From: Hippopus hippopus
Taxonomy: Eukaryota > Mollusca > Bivalvia > Cardiida > Cardiidae
NCBI GenBank assembly: GCA_946811185.2
Contig: OX328113.1
Coordinates: 18,312,521-18,376,520 of the forward strand
Reading direction: 5' to 3'
DNA length: 64,000 nt
Within the stretch, counting starts at the first letter, position 1, and every line of letters starts with the position of its first letter. The notes beneath the pieces were generated by a model. The model made no database searches. It was not told the DNA's origin and saw nothing but the letters and a program-made list of their open reading frames with translations. The position numbers were made by a program, and so were the translations under genes. Positions 9,701 through 18,571 of this stretch are shown piece by piece.

Positions 9701-11380
9701 ATGAATTAACCGGATTTGTCTTTCAAAGAATGGCAAAAAAAATGTGTGAAAATGAGAAAATGCTGGTTTTGAGCATTTTGTCCTTTCCCACAATGTTTTC
9801 AAATGCATTCTTCAATAGGGTCGTAAAACATGGGATGGTGCTGTAAATAACTCTGTTATGCATATGGCAACTGAAAACAACAAGGTCCGTATTCACCGAC
9901 CATTCTTAAAGTTGAAAGTAACGCATCTTCTGATTGGCTAAACTAAACGTTTAGCCAATCAGAAGTTATGTTACTTTCTTAATCTAGAATAAGACTGAGA
10001 ATGAAACTAAAACTGGTTGGTGAATACGGGCCCGGGTGATCAACACAAATTGGACTGTGTTCAAAACGCACATCTCTATAAATAACTTCCAAATCCAGGG
10101 ATTTACTTAGAACCAGATTTTCCTCCACGTTGACCTGGAAGTAGTCTTTGACCCCTTTTGGATTGACTTGTTGCAGTGAACAGTTTTCTTTTCCGGTGTT
10201 GTTCATGATTAAAGTACCTGGAAATCAAACCACAATTAACTGTGCAAAATAAAAAAAAAAAAAAGGTTCTGAATAAACAAGCCAAAAAGTTATTATTTCA
10301 AGGCTCCTTGCCCCCAAGAACATGTTAATAATAGACTGTAGTGAACTTAGATCAGACTGCATGTTTTGTGCGGTTTGATTTTGATCTATAGTGACCATAA
10401 CAACAATTTTGTTGTGTCAAATACTTTGAAACTGTTATCTCTTGCCAAAGAATAACTACAGTTCGCCTCTGTAAGGACGGAGCGGAGAGTGAAACTGAGA
10501 GTGGTTGGTGAATATGGGCCCTTGGTCGGTATTTACCAACAGTTCATAATTTCATTTTAAGTTTGGTTGTAGATTAAGAAAGTAAATCAACTTCTGATTG
10601 GGTAAATCATTTGGCTTAGCTAATCAGAAACTGCTTTACTTTCAAATTTTGAAAACTCTTGAGAATTAGACTGGAAGAATGTTATGGCAGAATGGTTGGT
10701 GACAACGGACCCTGACTGAACGTTCTGTGTAGTGCGACTGATCTTGATCTGCGCCATCCGCAAGGGTGTCTTTAGCCTTTGGTCTCTGATGGCGTTCAAG
10801 GTGATACCAGATTAAATCGAGTAAGAGACAGACAGACAGACAGACATGCAGGCAGGCAGGCAGGTAGACAGACAGACAGACAGACAGAGAGCCACATAGA
10901 CAGACACACAGACACACAGATATACATACAGACATACACATAGAAACACACAGAGACACACACATAAAAAGACGATCATACATTACCTTGTCCTGCTATT
11001 TCAGTTATGTTAATAATGTCTTGACATTCCACTAGCTGTGTTGTTACTGAAATAATAACGGAAAAGATCACAGACAAGTATCCGACTTGAGAAAAATCGC
11101 ATCCATAGTTTATTTTATCTTGAAAGTACTAAGTTAAAACCATAAAGAAGTCAAAGTAGACAGTTCTCAAATCGTGCGAATACAAAATCAAGCTTTTGCT
11201 TCTTCTCAGTCACGGCTCACACAAAATTACGTGTGTGAAAGAAAAACCGAAAAGGTATAATAATAATAATGATAATAGTGATAATTATAATAAATAAATA
11301 AATAAATAAATGTAACAAAAGAAATATTTGAAAAAAATGTACATACCTATCACAAAAATAAATTTAAGAATGAAAGCCAT
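648..11380 (-). CDS. Cadherin-repeat protein, N-terminal part of a multi-exon gene
   Basis: Calcium-dependent adhesion protein of the cadherin superfamily, secreted or membrane-anchored; the C-terminal part lies outside the window. Coding exons in order (minus strand): 11380-11347, 11046-10987, 10217-10087, 8718-8665, 7373-7290, then probably one missed small exon, 3649-3570, 2906-2793, 794-648. All junctions except the 7290/3649 one are phase-compatible with GT-AG borders. The first exon encodes a short hydrophobic signal peptide (MAFILKFIFVI), continuing in-frame into TTQLVECQDIINITE. EC1 ends in an atypical linker (VNEFHPEF instead of DxNDNxPxF). EC2 has the classic F-x-I-D-x-x-T-G-x-I motif, DYE, L-K-V-x-A-x-D and the linker DKDDNPPQF. 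EC3 begins at the last exon. Introns hold many MITE copies. The exact cadherin subfamily cannot be decided from two and a half repeats. Confidence 0.88.
1115..1735. repeat. Degenerate ~20-bp minisatellite (ACGATATCATTTTTACAGTA type)
   Basis: About 25-30 imperfect units built on GATATCATTTTTACAGT, interrupted once near 1590-1650 by AT-rich sequence. It lies in the cadherin intron between exons 2793 and 794. Confidence 0.9.
2112..2415 (+). mobile_element. tRNA-derived SINE, near full length
   Basis: The head looks like a tRNA: A box TAGCTCAGTCGGTAG, B box-like GATTTCGATCCCC, closing GGCTCGGCC. The body includes GTGGGAAAGCAGCCAGTGGC and GGATAGGTGCACTGGCCGCC, and the tail is rich in CAAT/ACAATCA. 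It is the best-preserved head in the window. Confidence 0.88.
2793..2906 (-). CDS. Cadherin gene, exon in EC2 core
   Basis: 114-bp exon, phase 0 to 0, acceptor TTTACAG and donor GAG|GTAAGT. Encodes MFAIDAVTGNITTTEMFDYE, a textbook cadherin core, then LFYLKVQAE. Confidence 0.93.
2979..3210 (+). mobile_element. MITE-A copy, diverged
   Basis: Recognisable by the family blocks CTTGTCCAAATC, GCAGACGACAAATTAAATGT and GGTCGTTAAAACTCGGGATTG; the central hairpin is decayed. Confidence 0.7.
3570..3649 (-). CDS. Cadherin gene, exon in EC2
   Basis: Acceptor TTGCACAG, donor GGG|GTAAAT. The open frame LVTDGDHIKYGGVTNFTF requires the preceding exon to end in phase 1, whereas the exon at 7290 ends in phase 0. 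This points to one undetected exon between 7290 and 3649. Confidence 0.8.
3917..4020 (+). repeat. Fragment of the ATTCACCAACCATTCTTAA inverted-repeat family
   Basis: Shares ATTCACCAACCATTCTTAATTTCA and CTTCCGATTGGCTA with the fuller copies at 9890-10035 and 10515-10713; the right half is missing. Confidence 0.6.
4025..4140. mobile_element. MITE-B core fragment
   Basis: Contains the palindromic core GATCAGGCTGCACGTTCTGT.. CAGTCTGATCTTGATC that defines MITE-B, with eroded arms. Confidence 0.7.
4244..4355 (+). mobile_element. MITE-A, 5' half only
   Basis: Starts TTAACTAGACGACAAAATTT and keeps the GAAAGCATTTGCAGACGA block; truncated before the hairpin. Confidence 0.65.
4675..4805 (-). repeat. 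Dispersed repeat (ACCAATCACAAACTACCATT family)
   Basis: Inverted relative of sequence at 9110-9235 and 29835-29985. Shared blocks include GGCGGCAGGGCCC, AATAAACATGT, ACCAATCACAAA and AGTAGGTCAAAAG. Family unknown. Confidence 0.6.
5105..5327 (-). mobile_element. MITE-A copy
   Basis: Central hairpin GGAGAAAATGCTGTTGCCCA plus its inverted arm, and the right-end block AGTCTAAAATTTTGTCGTTT. Confidence 0.8.
5462..5525. mobile_element. MITE-B core fragment
   Basis: GTAGATCAAAGATCAGACAG followed by CACGTTCTGTGCA; only one arm of the palindrome remains. Confidence 0.55.
5755..5850. repeat. Purine-rich GAAA/GAAG/GAGG simple repeat
   Basis: Run of AAAGAAAG, GAACGAACG and GGAGGGAGAG on the plus strand. 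The opposite-strand open frame (SLPPSFLSFV-like) is a repeat artefact. Confidence 0.85.
5980..6208 (+). mobile_element. MITE-A copy
   Basis: GACGACAAAATTTTAGATTT at the left, damaged hairpin (GAGAAAACGCTG), right block GTCGTTGAAAGTCGGGATGG. Confidence 0.75.
6310..6400. mobile_element. MITE-B core fragment
   Basis: GTAGATCTAGGATCAGGCTG and its inverted arm GCAGTCAGATTTTGATCTATG. Confidence 0.65.
6423..6507. repeat. Perfect palindrome: 41-bp arms, 3-bp loop
   Basis: The left arm 6423-6463 is the exact reverse complement of 6467-6507, with loop TTT at 6464-6466. Pairing stops immediately outside. It matches none of the MITE families in the window. Confidence 0.97.
6700..6895 (+). mobile_element. 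tRNA-derived SINE, truncated
   Basis: Head GCATTAGCTCAGAGGTAAAG (A box) and GAGTTGTGAGTTTGAA (damaged B box), then the body GATGAAAGTCATAGCAACAG. It stops where the next MITE-A begins. Confidence 0.7.
6897..7123 (+). mobile_element. MITE-A copy
   Basis: TTAACTCT start, hairpin GGAGAGAATGCTGTTAACCA with inverted arm, and end GGTGAAGGGTAAA. Confidence 0.82.
7208..7252. repeat. (GACA)n microsatellite
   Basis: CAGACAGACAGACAGACA with one AAGACAAGACA interruption. Confidence 0.95.
7290..7373 (-). CDS. Cadherin gene, exon 5 (EC1/EC2 linker)
   Basis: 84-bp exon of 28 codons, phase 0 to 0, acceptor TTCACAG and donor GAG|GTAAAC. Encodes the linker VNEFHPEF and the next repeat's EIEIPE. The linker lacks the usual DxNDN acidic residues, so calcium binding between EC1 and EC2 may be weakened (inference). 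Confidence 0.85.
7470..7694 (-). mobile_element. MITE-A copy
   Basis: TTTACCACACAATCC start, hairpin with ACCAGCATTTTCTCC, end TAGTAAGGAGTTAA. Confidence 0.85.
7893..8105. mobile_element. MITE-B, full length
   Basis: Starts TTAACACTTAGGCTGCTAAG and ends ACAGGATTAGGATTA; central palindrome around GATCAGACTGCACAGAACGT. A full copy of about 213 bp with TTAA-type ends. Confidence 0.85.
8665..8718 (-). CDS. Cadherin gene, exon 4 (EC1)
   Basis: 54-bp exon, phase 0 to 0, acceptor TTTCAG and donor GAG|GTAAAT. Encodes YNASEGINVTVVCADGME, matching the L-x-V-x-A-x-D strand that precedes the inter-repeat linker. Confidence 0.82.
8797..8981 (+). mobile_element. MITE-A, 5' truncated
   Basis: AAAGCATTTGCAGACGGCAA, hairpin AAATGCTGATTACCAGCATTT, end TAGTAAAGGGTTA. 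Confidence 0.8.
9110..9235 (+). repeat. Dispersed repeat (TTTTGACCTCTTTTTCGCAC family)
   Basis: Similar to 4675-4805 (inverted) and 29835-29985. Confidence 0.55.
9668..9852 (+). mobile_element. MITE-A, 5' truncated
   Basis: AGAAAGCACTTGCAGACAAA at the left, hairpin GAAAATGCTGGTTTTGAGCA, right block GGTCGTAAAACATGGGATGG. Confidence 0.72.
9890..10035. mobile_element. Inverted-repeat element (GTATTCACCGACCATTC type)
   Basis: The left end GTATTCACCGACCATTCTTA mirrors the right end GGTTGGTGAATACGGGCCC. The centre is a palindrome, CTGATTGGCTAAACTAAACG.. CGTTTAGCCAATCAGAAG. About 145 bp. Confidence 0.8.
10087..10217 (-). CDS. Cadherin gene, exon 3 (EC1)
   Basis: Acceptor TTTCCAG, donor GAA|GTTATT. 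Phase 1 in, phase 0 out. Encodes TLIMNNTGKENCSLQQ followed by a D-Y-F-x-V-N stretch and the S-L-D-L-E motif typical of the middle of a cadherin repeat. Confidence 0.82.
10333..10400. mobile_element. MITE-B core fragment
   Basis: AGATCAGACTGCATGTTTTG and inverted arm GTGCGGTTTGATTTTGATCT. Confidence 0.6.
10515..10713. mobile_element. Inverted-repeat element (GTATTTACCAACAGTTC type)
   Basis: Second, more diverged copy of the 9890-10035 family: left GGTCGGTATTTACCAACAG, right GAATGGTTGGTGACAACGGA, and central CTTCTGATTGGGTAAATC / TAGCTAATCAGAAACTG. It is preceded at 10445-10520 by a fragment of the same right end. Confidence 0.7.
10825..10970. repeat. (GACA)n / (GGCA)n / (CACA)n compound microsatellite
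   Basis: GACAGACAGACAGACATGCA then GGCAGGCAGGCA, more GACA units and ACACAGAC/ACATAC variants. Confidence 0.95.
10987..11046 (-). CDS. Cadherin gene, exon 2 (start of EC1)
   Basis: Acceptor TTTCAG and donor CAAG|GTAATG; starts and ends in phase 1. Encodes TTQLVECQDIINITEIAGQ, the first strand of a cadherin repeat including the acidic E of the calcium-binding base. Confidence 0.82.
11347..11380 (-). CDS. Cadherin gene, exon 1 (signal peptide)
   Basis: ATG at 11380-11378 followed by 11 mostly hydrophobic codons and a donor G|GTATGT, phase 1. Joining to the next exon gives a continuous signal peptide reading into the mature protein. The 5' UTR and promoter were not identified. Confidence 0.8.
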
Positions 11381-11389
11381 TGTTGTAAA

Positions 11390-11765
11390 TCAAAATTAAA
11401 ATCCGTGATCTTTGTTAATGACGATTTTTTTCCTTAAATTCAAACACTGTTTCTTTATGAAATTTCTTCCCGGTACATGTATTTTTTTTTTTTTAAATCT
11501 GTCCGTATTCTTTCTACAGCTGTTCATATATTTTCTCTCCCTCTTCTCATCGACAAAACTATTTTTTTCGCTTTTATTTTGCTAGCGTTGAATTTCACTT
11601 TTGTTTATTATCTGTGTATTTAAGTCCGACTGAATTACAACCCTCCAGATCTGTACAATTAATAAATATCTTATCGACAGCACACTTCAAACGATCAATA
11701 CTCTCAATAGACTCTGAGCTAGGTTTATGATAAGCATTTGCGTACAATCTTACATGTATAGCAGA
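11390..11765. other. AT-rich upstream flank of the cadherin gene
   Basis: This region lies 5' of the cadherin start codon. No exon, repeat family or clear core-promoter motif was recognised; T-rich runs occur at 11450-11580. Confidence 0.5.
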
Positions 11766-11767
11766 AG

Positions 11768-12055
11768 CCAAGCCCGTTAGTTCAGTCAGTTACGTACAGG
11801 ACTGGTAACCACAGGGTCGCTGGTTCGATTCCCCAGCTCGGTATATTCCTTTACTAGTATTGATGGTACTCATTGCGACAGAATTCATGTCTCTCTCTGT
11901 GCTGATCATTGGTTTTCGACAATTTTTTATGTGGGAGAGGAACCAGTGGCTTGTGAAGAAAATTGTTTGAAGTACTGGCCAAAGAAACCTTCCCTGTACT
12001 GACCGCCGCGATATGAATGAAATAGAGTTGACGATAAAAGTTACGATATACATAT
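11768..12055 (+). mobile_element. tRNA-derived SINE, near full length
   Basis: A box TTAGTTCAGTCAGTTACG, B box GGTTCGATTCCCC, body GTGGGAGAGGAACCAGTGGC and CTGACCGCCGCGATATGAAT. About 25% diverged by eye from the copy at 2112. Confidence 0.82.
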
Positions 12056-12234
12056 CAGTATTTAAAGCGCTAGTGCCGAGCTCTTAAGCAAAAAAAGCTG
12101 GCAAAACAGGGATTTTATATTTGAATTGCAGGTTTCAACACCAAATATCTAGACTCGAACGCGTTTGATGGCTGAAAATAAAACCCAGTGAAACTCAGAA
12201 AGACTTTAAATCATATGGGCTGTACTAAACAATC

Positions 12235-12345
12235 GGATGGTATAGATCCAAGATCGGACTGAACGTTCTGTTAAGTCTGATCTTGATATATGCCGTCCCT
12301 TACGGTCTCTGTTTTCGCCCGTAGCGCTAAAAGGGTTGCAACCCA
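12235..12345. mobile_element. MITE-B core and right arm
   Basis: GGTATAGATCCAAGATCGGA and inverted arm AGTCTGATCTTGATATATG, ending GCGCTAAAAGGGTT. Confidence 0.65.
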
Positions 12346-12797
12346 ACCCTTTCTGGCTATGTCACGATGAAAATCAGCAAAACTAGAATCAACCCTCTAA
12401 AACCGCTCATTTGAAATCATTATTTTGTTGGAAAACGTAAGTAGTTATAAACAGTAGCCTTTGTTCGTTTGGATGAGGCTTTGCCTAATTTTCAATAGTA
12501 TTCCAGTAATTTCATGGGTCATCCTCGGCTTCACCAGTTCTAAGCTGGTACATAGCAGCGCTGTGCTCAAGACCATTCCTACGTAACAACCGCCGCAAGC
12601 GAACAATGAAAGTTATTCATGGGGTTCAACGATAAATCAAAGGTTTGTTAAACAAAGTTTTTCATGTTTGATGTTATGAATCTCAGTATACATGTATTTA
12701 AGTCCATTACGCCACGCAACACCAAGCCCCTGTAAGAAGGCGTTGTTGACGTACCCGAGGGGTATCCGGTTTTGGACTCTAAAAAATTACATAACTA

Positions 12798-13467
12798 TGG
12801 TGGCATATTTCTGCCACGAGATACGAGATAGCTATCATGATAATTTTACAAAACTATCGCGATAAATTAAAGTTTCCTGGAAATTTTTATCGAGATAGTG
12901 GAAAGTTTCCTGAAAAAAATATCACGATAAACTTAATATTTTAACGCAAAATTTCTCAATCGTGCACGAAGCTGACATACAAGATAAAATTATCGTGATA
13001 GTTCTACCTGTTTCTCGATATCTATAAACAGAAAATTTATCATTTGGATGAACTCGGTAGTTTTTCACTTCACAAGATTGCAGTCAGTAAAAGTTCGAAT
13101 AATTAATAATTGTAGCTTAATTGGTAAATTTTGGCAAGACTCGAAATGAACAGAAGTCTGTAAAATCACAAAGGCGACTCGAAATGCCTTCTACGAACAC
13201 TTTAAAACCATTCAGGGAAAATGAGAATTCATAAGGTTGTAGACGAAGATGTTCCAAAACCGTATCTAATTATAGATACCGTGAATGTCAGTTATGGGCA
13301 TGAAAGCAAAAAAAAAATCATGATAACAGGTAGAATTATCGCGATATTTTTATCGTGAAAATTTTTATTATCTAGATAATATTTTCAGGAAACTTTGTTT
13401 TATCACGATAGTTTTCTAAAATTATCATGATAGCCATCTCGTATCTCGCGGCAGAAATATTCCACCA
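12798..13467. mobile_element. 670-bp inverted-repeat element, TA target (Tc1/mariner-like MITE)
   Basis: Long terminal inverted repeats begin TGGTGGCATATTTCTGCC and end CGGCAGAAATATTCCACCA. The TIRs extend over about 130 bp through ACGAGATACGAGATAGCTAT and TATCATGATAATTTT-type segments. It is flanked by TA at 12796-12797 and 13468-13469. The interior is non-coding. Confidence 0.85.
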
Positions 13468-13469
13468 TA

Positions 13470-14025
13470 CATAACGTATCTGAACTTTCTTGCGTGCTAT
13501 GCACTGAATGACGTCAACGACTTGTGTGAATCTATACTCTGAATGTAACCAAAGATCTCACTGTTCTTGGAGTACAACTTTAATATTTTAGGTGTATCCT
13601 GTTTAAAAAGTGTTTTATCCCATTCCGAATCCGCTCTCACTATTTCGCTTGAAGAAAAGAGACAAGAATGTCCTATTGACGAGAAATTCATACGACGCCA
13701 TGGCTTACGTCCGTCCCTTTCATGAATACTATAATATTTACTACGACTCCTATTGTTATTTACAAAACTGCAATATTATGAGCTTATCAGCACCATCGTT
13801 ATACAAAATATGTTGGGAACATTCATGACATTTTGGCAAAGACGTGGCGTCTATAAGGCTCACTACGCAAGTGCGTACTGTAAGAAAGATGGGATCATGC
13901 AAAACATTCTTTTATCACTTCATAGAACTACTCCATCTTCATCAGTAGCCTAAAACTCAAAAAATGAAATTTCCAACCGATAGTGAAAAGCCAAATATTG
14001 CAATTTCTTTTCATTGGAAAACGTT
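13470..14025. other. Unassigned stretch
   Basis: Short open frames occur on both strands but show no conserved motif, splice context or repeat identity. Nothing was recognised. Confidence 0.5.
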
Positions 14026-14034
14026 ACTATATCG

Positions 14035-14130
14035 GACAGTGTAGATCAAGATCAGACTGCACGTTCTGTGCAGTCTGATCTTGATCTACACTGTCTGTGA
14101 AAATCCACTGCGTTGCGCTTACTATCCTAA
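14035..14130. mobile_element. MITE-B core with perfect 28-bp palindrome arms
   Basis: 14035-14062 is the exact reverse complement of 14068-14095 (loop GTTCT). It continues to the right-arm motif TGCGTTGCGCTTACTATCCT and AAGGGTGA. The left end is eroded. Confidence 0.8.
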
Positions 14131-14719
14131 GGGTGAAAGAGCACTCTTGATTCGTGGAACGTAATGATTCTGAATCCCTTGTTACGTCCCTGTGCTGGTA
14201 CTGTTTTTTGATTATCATCACTGTGTTCCGTTTACAGTGAATCAGTAAGATTTTTTTTTCTCATTAATACTCGTTAGCTTGTCACCACGTATTTGCTATT
14301 GATACTGTTTCTTGTAGAGAAGAACAATACAGTGTATGGAAATTTATAAAAGCGCATTCGGCCATATAAATCGCACAATAAACTTTTCCAAAGTCTGAAG
14401 CTTGTTTCGATTCTCGTGCAAGTAAAAGGCAGACAATTGTTGTACTCTCCACATAGGAGAACGTCGTAAAAATATGCAACCGAATTCTATTTGAGCTTTG
14501 ACATAGAGAACGATCTCTCGTTTTATTGCCAACTCTTCTATCTGAATTTTTCAAATACACACGAAAAATTCATCCGCCCTACCTGTGGATTAAAATCAAA
14601 TGCATTGTAAGTACTATAAACCTGAGCAATTTTCTCAAGCTCGAAGCAGTCTCTTATTAAAATGAACAGGGCGAAACCTGGACGAAACATTCTTAAAATA
14701 GTAACAATGTAAGGACTCT

Positions 14720-14850
14720 GATATCTCGGACGTTGAGGAAGCCTTGCATTGACCCTTTCGGTTCAAAAAAGTCCATGAAAGCATGGATATGTGCACTGGC
14801 CGCTGGGATTTAACTAAAACATTGTTAAATACGGTTTCAAAAAAGGTCTG
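14720..14850 (+). mobile_element. tRNA-SINE 3' fragment
   Basis: Contains GTCCATGAAAGCATGGATAT, GTGCACTGGCCGCTGGGATT and the AACATTGTTAAATACGGT tail motif of the SINE family; the head is missing. Confidence 0.6.
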
Positions 14851-14888
14851 CTGCAAGACTGGAAAAGTGGTCTGTGTGTGAAAATGTA

Positions 14889-15115
14889 TTAACTCCTTAT
14901 CAAACGACAAAATCTTAGACTGGTCCAAATTGAAAGCATTTGTAGATTGGATATGAATAAAAAAAAAACTGAAACTATTCTCTGGAAGGATTGGAAACTT
15001 CGCTGGGAAAAGAGAAAAAGCTGGTTACCAGCATTTTCTCCATTCCCTACAAAGTTTTCAAAAGCCTTGTTCTTCGAGGTCATTAAAACTCGGGATCATG
15101 TGGTAAGGGGTTTTA
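14889..15115 (+). mobile_element. MITE-A, full length
   Basis: TTAACTCCTTATCAAACGAC start, hairpin AAAAAGCTGGTTACCAGCATTT, end TGTGGTAAGGGGTTTTAA. Confidence 0.85.
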
Positions 15116-15122
15116 AGCACAT

Positions 15123-15342
15123 GTTTACCAAACAACAAAATTTTGGATTTAGACTAAATTGAAAGCAGTTGCAGACGACAATTCAAGGCTCAAATGTTGA
15201 TTTCTTTCTTGACAAGGTAGAAAACATTGTGGGGAAAAGGAGAAAATACTGGTTACAGTCATTTTCTTCTTTTCCTACAACGTTTTCAACTTAAGCTTCT
15301 CTTTCACGGTCGTTAAAAGTCGGGATTGTGTGGCAAAGAGTA
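15123..15342 (+). mobile_element. MITE-A, full length
   Basis: TTTACCAAACAACAAAATTT start, GAAAACATTGTGGGGAAAAGG, end GTGTGGCAAAGAGTA. It lies 8 bp after the previous copy in the same orientation. Confidence 0.83.
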
Positions 15343-15344
15343 GA

Positions 15345-15868
15345 TACATAAAGTAGTTCTAAAATTACTGTAGTACATGCATAGGAACTTAAAGATACAT
15401 TTTTACAGCCAGAGAGTAAACAAACACTGTTAAAACTTGATAGTGTGTAGAATATAGTCAGCTGTGTAAACATAGATTAAAAATCAATATAACGTGTATA
15501 AGATATGAAAACTCAAGGGATTTCTTTTCGATTTAAAAACGGAAACAACCACAGTGATGTTTTTGATAGCCTCAAGAAAATGAAATGCATTTTGTATCCG
15601 TCGTAATATTTGCAACCTTGCGACCGTCAGGGGCAACATTTGGCATGAAGATACAAGAATGACCATAGTTTATAAAATAAAGATGAAATTGCTTAAAAAA
15701 CTGGATGAAAACGAGCAAAGACGTACATTTAAGAGGACTCAATCCACTTGCGTACAAATGTGCAAGTAAAAGCGCGCTAAAACAACTCCCCCTTGAAGTA
15801 TTTACAAATAAAAGTTGTAAGGTCACAGACAACTTCACCATTTACATAGCAATCATGTGTTTTAAAGA
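15345..15868. other. Unassigned stretch
   Basis: No exon or known repeat was recognised. The minus-strand open frame at 15572-15841 has no recognisable domain and no convincing splice sites. Confidence 0.45.
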
Positions 15869-15869
15869 C

Positions 15870-16041
15870 GCCGAGGAACGAAAAGCTTTTGAAAATATTG
15901 TGGGAAAAGGAGAAAATGCTGGTAACCAGCATTTTCTCCTTTTCCAACAATATTTTCTACCCGTTCAGAGACAAATTCCATCGTTTAAGTCACATATAAT
16001 TTGTCGTTTGCATACGCTTTGAATTTGGAAGAGTATAAGGA
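15870..16041 (-). mobile_element. MITE-A, left end truncated
   Basis: GAAAATATTGTGGGAAAAGG with near-perfect hairpin to AACAATATTTTC; the right block ends GAATTTGGAAGAGTATAAGG. Confidence 0.8.
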
Positions 16042-16441
16042 GTAGGCACTACATAAGTGACACAAGGGCTTAGTTTTCAGACAAGCTTGTAATATGGTGT
16101 AATAAGGAATATTTAATCTGTTTACCAGATCTATAAATTTTAACTGGAAAAAAATATTTCAGTTTAATTGGAAATATAAATTGCTCTCAAAAATAGTGTT
16201 TCTTCTTTATCACACATGGCAAATGTTCTGTTCTGCGAAAAGGATTGCAAGGTATAGGCCTTATTTCCTAAATTATCTTCGAATAACCAGTGAAAGATTT
16301 AGTGTGAATTCATACGTCTATTGTAAGTCGACTTTTCTAATATTGTCCCGTCTGGGGAAGAAAAGGTATTTATATATAAAGTTACCCCTTTTTTTACCAT
16401 CCCAGGCATCCTGTTATACTACTCCTACTTCCCATGGGACC

Positions 16442-16745
16442 GGGCCACAGTAGCTCAGTCGGTGGAGTGCAGGACTTGAGAACAGGGGATGGCTGGTTCC
16501 ATCCCCGGCTCGGCCAATTTCTTTCCGAAGATTGATGATAGTCATTGCGAAAGGATTTATTCCTCTCTCAGCCCTGACCATTGTTTCGACGATGGTTATG
16601 TGGGAAAGCAGCCAGTGGCTTGGAAAGAATATTGTGCGGAGTACTAGTAAAAGAAACTCCAGGAAAGCATGGATAGGTGCACAGGCCGCCGCGATAAAAC
16701 TGAAATAATGTTGAAAACGGTGTTAAACACCATAAAACCAATCAA
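16442..16745 (+). mobile_element. tRNA-derived SINE, full length
   Basis: A box TAGCTCAGTCGGTGGAG, B box-like GCTGGTTCCATCCCC, closing GGCTCGGCC, body GTGGGAAAGCAGCCAGTGGC and TGGATAGGTGCACAGGCCGC, tail ACCATAAAACCAATCAAT. Confidence 0.88.
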
Positions 16746-16805
16746 TACTTCCCATCGGAGATTTATGTCTTATCCCTTTTTCTCCTGGATCGCAGCAGAC
16801 GATCT

Positions 16806-17008
16806 TTAACTCTTGACCAAATGACAAAATCTTAGACTTGTCCAAATTGAAAGCATTTGCAGACGAGAAATTAGAAATTCTTCGTATAATGGGATTTTTC
16901 TGTGAAAAATCGTGGGGAAAGGGAGAACATCGTGGGGAAAGGGAGTAAATGCTGGTGACCAAGGTTTTCTAAAGCCTTTCTGTTCGTGGTCGTTAAAACC
17001 TAGGGTTC
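16806..17008 (+). mobile_element. MITE-A, internally rearranged
   Basis: TTAACTCTTGACCAAATGAC start and GCATTTGCAGACGAGAAATT; a short internal duplication (ATCGTGGGGAAAGGGAG) replaces the hairpin. Confidence 0.75.
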
Positions 17009-17009
17009 A

Positions 17010-17236
17010 TACCCTTCACCACACAGTCCCGAGTTTTAACGACTACAGGAAGAAGCCTTTTGAAACCATTATGGAAAAAGAAAAAACGCTTGCAACCAGC
17101 ATTTTCTCCTTTTCTCACAATGTTTTCTTCCCTATCAAAGACAGCTATCATCATTTGAGCTACAACTGATTTTTCGTCTGCAAATGGTTTCAATTCAGCC
17201 GAGTCCAAAATTTTGTCGTTTGGTAAAGAGTTAAAA
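17010..17236 (-). mobile_element. MITE-A, full length
   Basis: ACCCTTCACCACACAGTCCC start, end GTTTGGTAAAGAGTTAAA. It is immediately tail-to-tail with the copy at 16806-17008. Confidence 0.85.
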
Positions 17237-17484
17237 GCATGCTTGAAAATTTGGGTCTATCAACTTGAAAGAAGTTTCAATATATAAATTACATGTGAAG
17301 TAATTGTGACTACTTTTACATTTTTCTCGTATCTAGCAATTTTACAAGAAATATCCCCTTTGCCACAATGTTTTCCAAAGTGTTCTGCTGCTGTACAAGA
17401 TAAGCTGTCTGTACATATTAGGCAATATGTTATATGGAACCGAATTTTTCAGTTGGAATGATGGAAAATTCAAGCTTTGATTTC

Positions 17485-17704
17485 ATACTTTACAACGCAA
17501 TCCTGACTTTTAACGACCTTGTCAAACAGTGTGGGAAAAGGAGAAAATGCTGGTGAGAAAATGTTGGTAACCAGCATTTTCTCCTTTTCCAACAACTTTT
17601 CTACCCTATCGAGAACAACTTCCACCAATTGAGTCAGATTAAAGTTATCATCTGTAATTGCTTTGGGTTTGGACAAGTCTAAAAATTTTTGGTACAGGAT
17701 TAAG
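17485..17704 (-). mobile_element. MITE-A copy
   Basis: ACTTTACAACGCAATCCTGA start. The hairpin is partly duplicated (GAGAAAATGCTGG, then GAGAAAATGTTGG). End GGTACAGGATTAAG. Confidence 0.8.
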
Positions 17705-18570
17705 AAAATTTTACTTTTAACACAATGCTCTTTGCCTATATTATCTGATGTTTCATTACAGACTGTTACAAACCATGTGATCTAGTCGTTTCTAGGTGCC
17801 AGACTTACAGCAAAGATTGAAAGACTTTTTCACCTGTTCACTGTAGGAACTTCTGAGTTTATATCCTTATTTACCGAGATGAATTTGCAGCAAACTATTA
17901 GACAACAGAGTTAAACGATATTAAGCACACATAACTACAACTAAGAAACGATATAAAGCACAACATTACTAACAGCTAGGAAAAGAGTATGCATATCTAT
18001 GTTGGCTACAGAACAAGAAAATAAAAGAAAATAAAAATATAAAACAGGGTTTTCTTGACAGGAGAGATGGGTAAGAATCCCCATTACTGTCTGTCCATGG
18101 AAGTCTTGCTTCCTGTACTGGTCTGAGCTTTCTGGAAGGAATGCGAACAAAACAAAATTTAATGAGGGTGTATACTCTGGGGTTAAAGAAAATTGCACTG
18201 ATTGAAACTGGTGAATTAATGTCAAAGAAATATATTCGTATAGATTTTGGGCAATTTATGTATACTGATTGTGTGTCCCTTTGTAATTTAGATTGTGGCC
18301 AAAACATATGATGAAAATATGAAAGAAGTCAAGGTTTTCTTCTGAGCGTCTTTTGGGAAATTAGAAAAAAATATTTAACTATATTTTTTTTTAACTGAAT
18401 GATCTCAGTTATAATCTTTCTTTAAAGTGTTTGAAAATTTACAATCGCTTCAATATTTGTATGGCTGATGACATGATCGTATTAGTGCTGAGAAAATGCC
18501 ACAAGTTGACACCTTTCAAACAGATTCGTATATTGCAACTTTGTTGAGCATGACTGTTACGGAGGCAGTT
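17705..18570. other. Unassigned AT-rich stretch
   Basis: No exon or repeat family was recognised. Open frames on the minus strand (17941-18307) show no motif. Confidence 0.45.
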
Positions 18571-18571
18571 C

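Noticed and set aside
10666..10983. Cysteine/valine-rich protein on the minus strand
   Set aside because: Translation of a (GACA)n/(CACA)n microsatellite.
15572..15841. Possible minus-strand gene fragment
   Set aside because: No recognisable domain, no supported splice sites, no similarity to the neighbouring genes.
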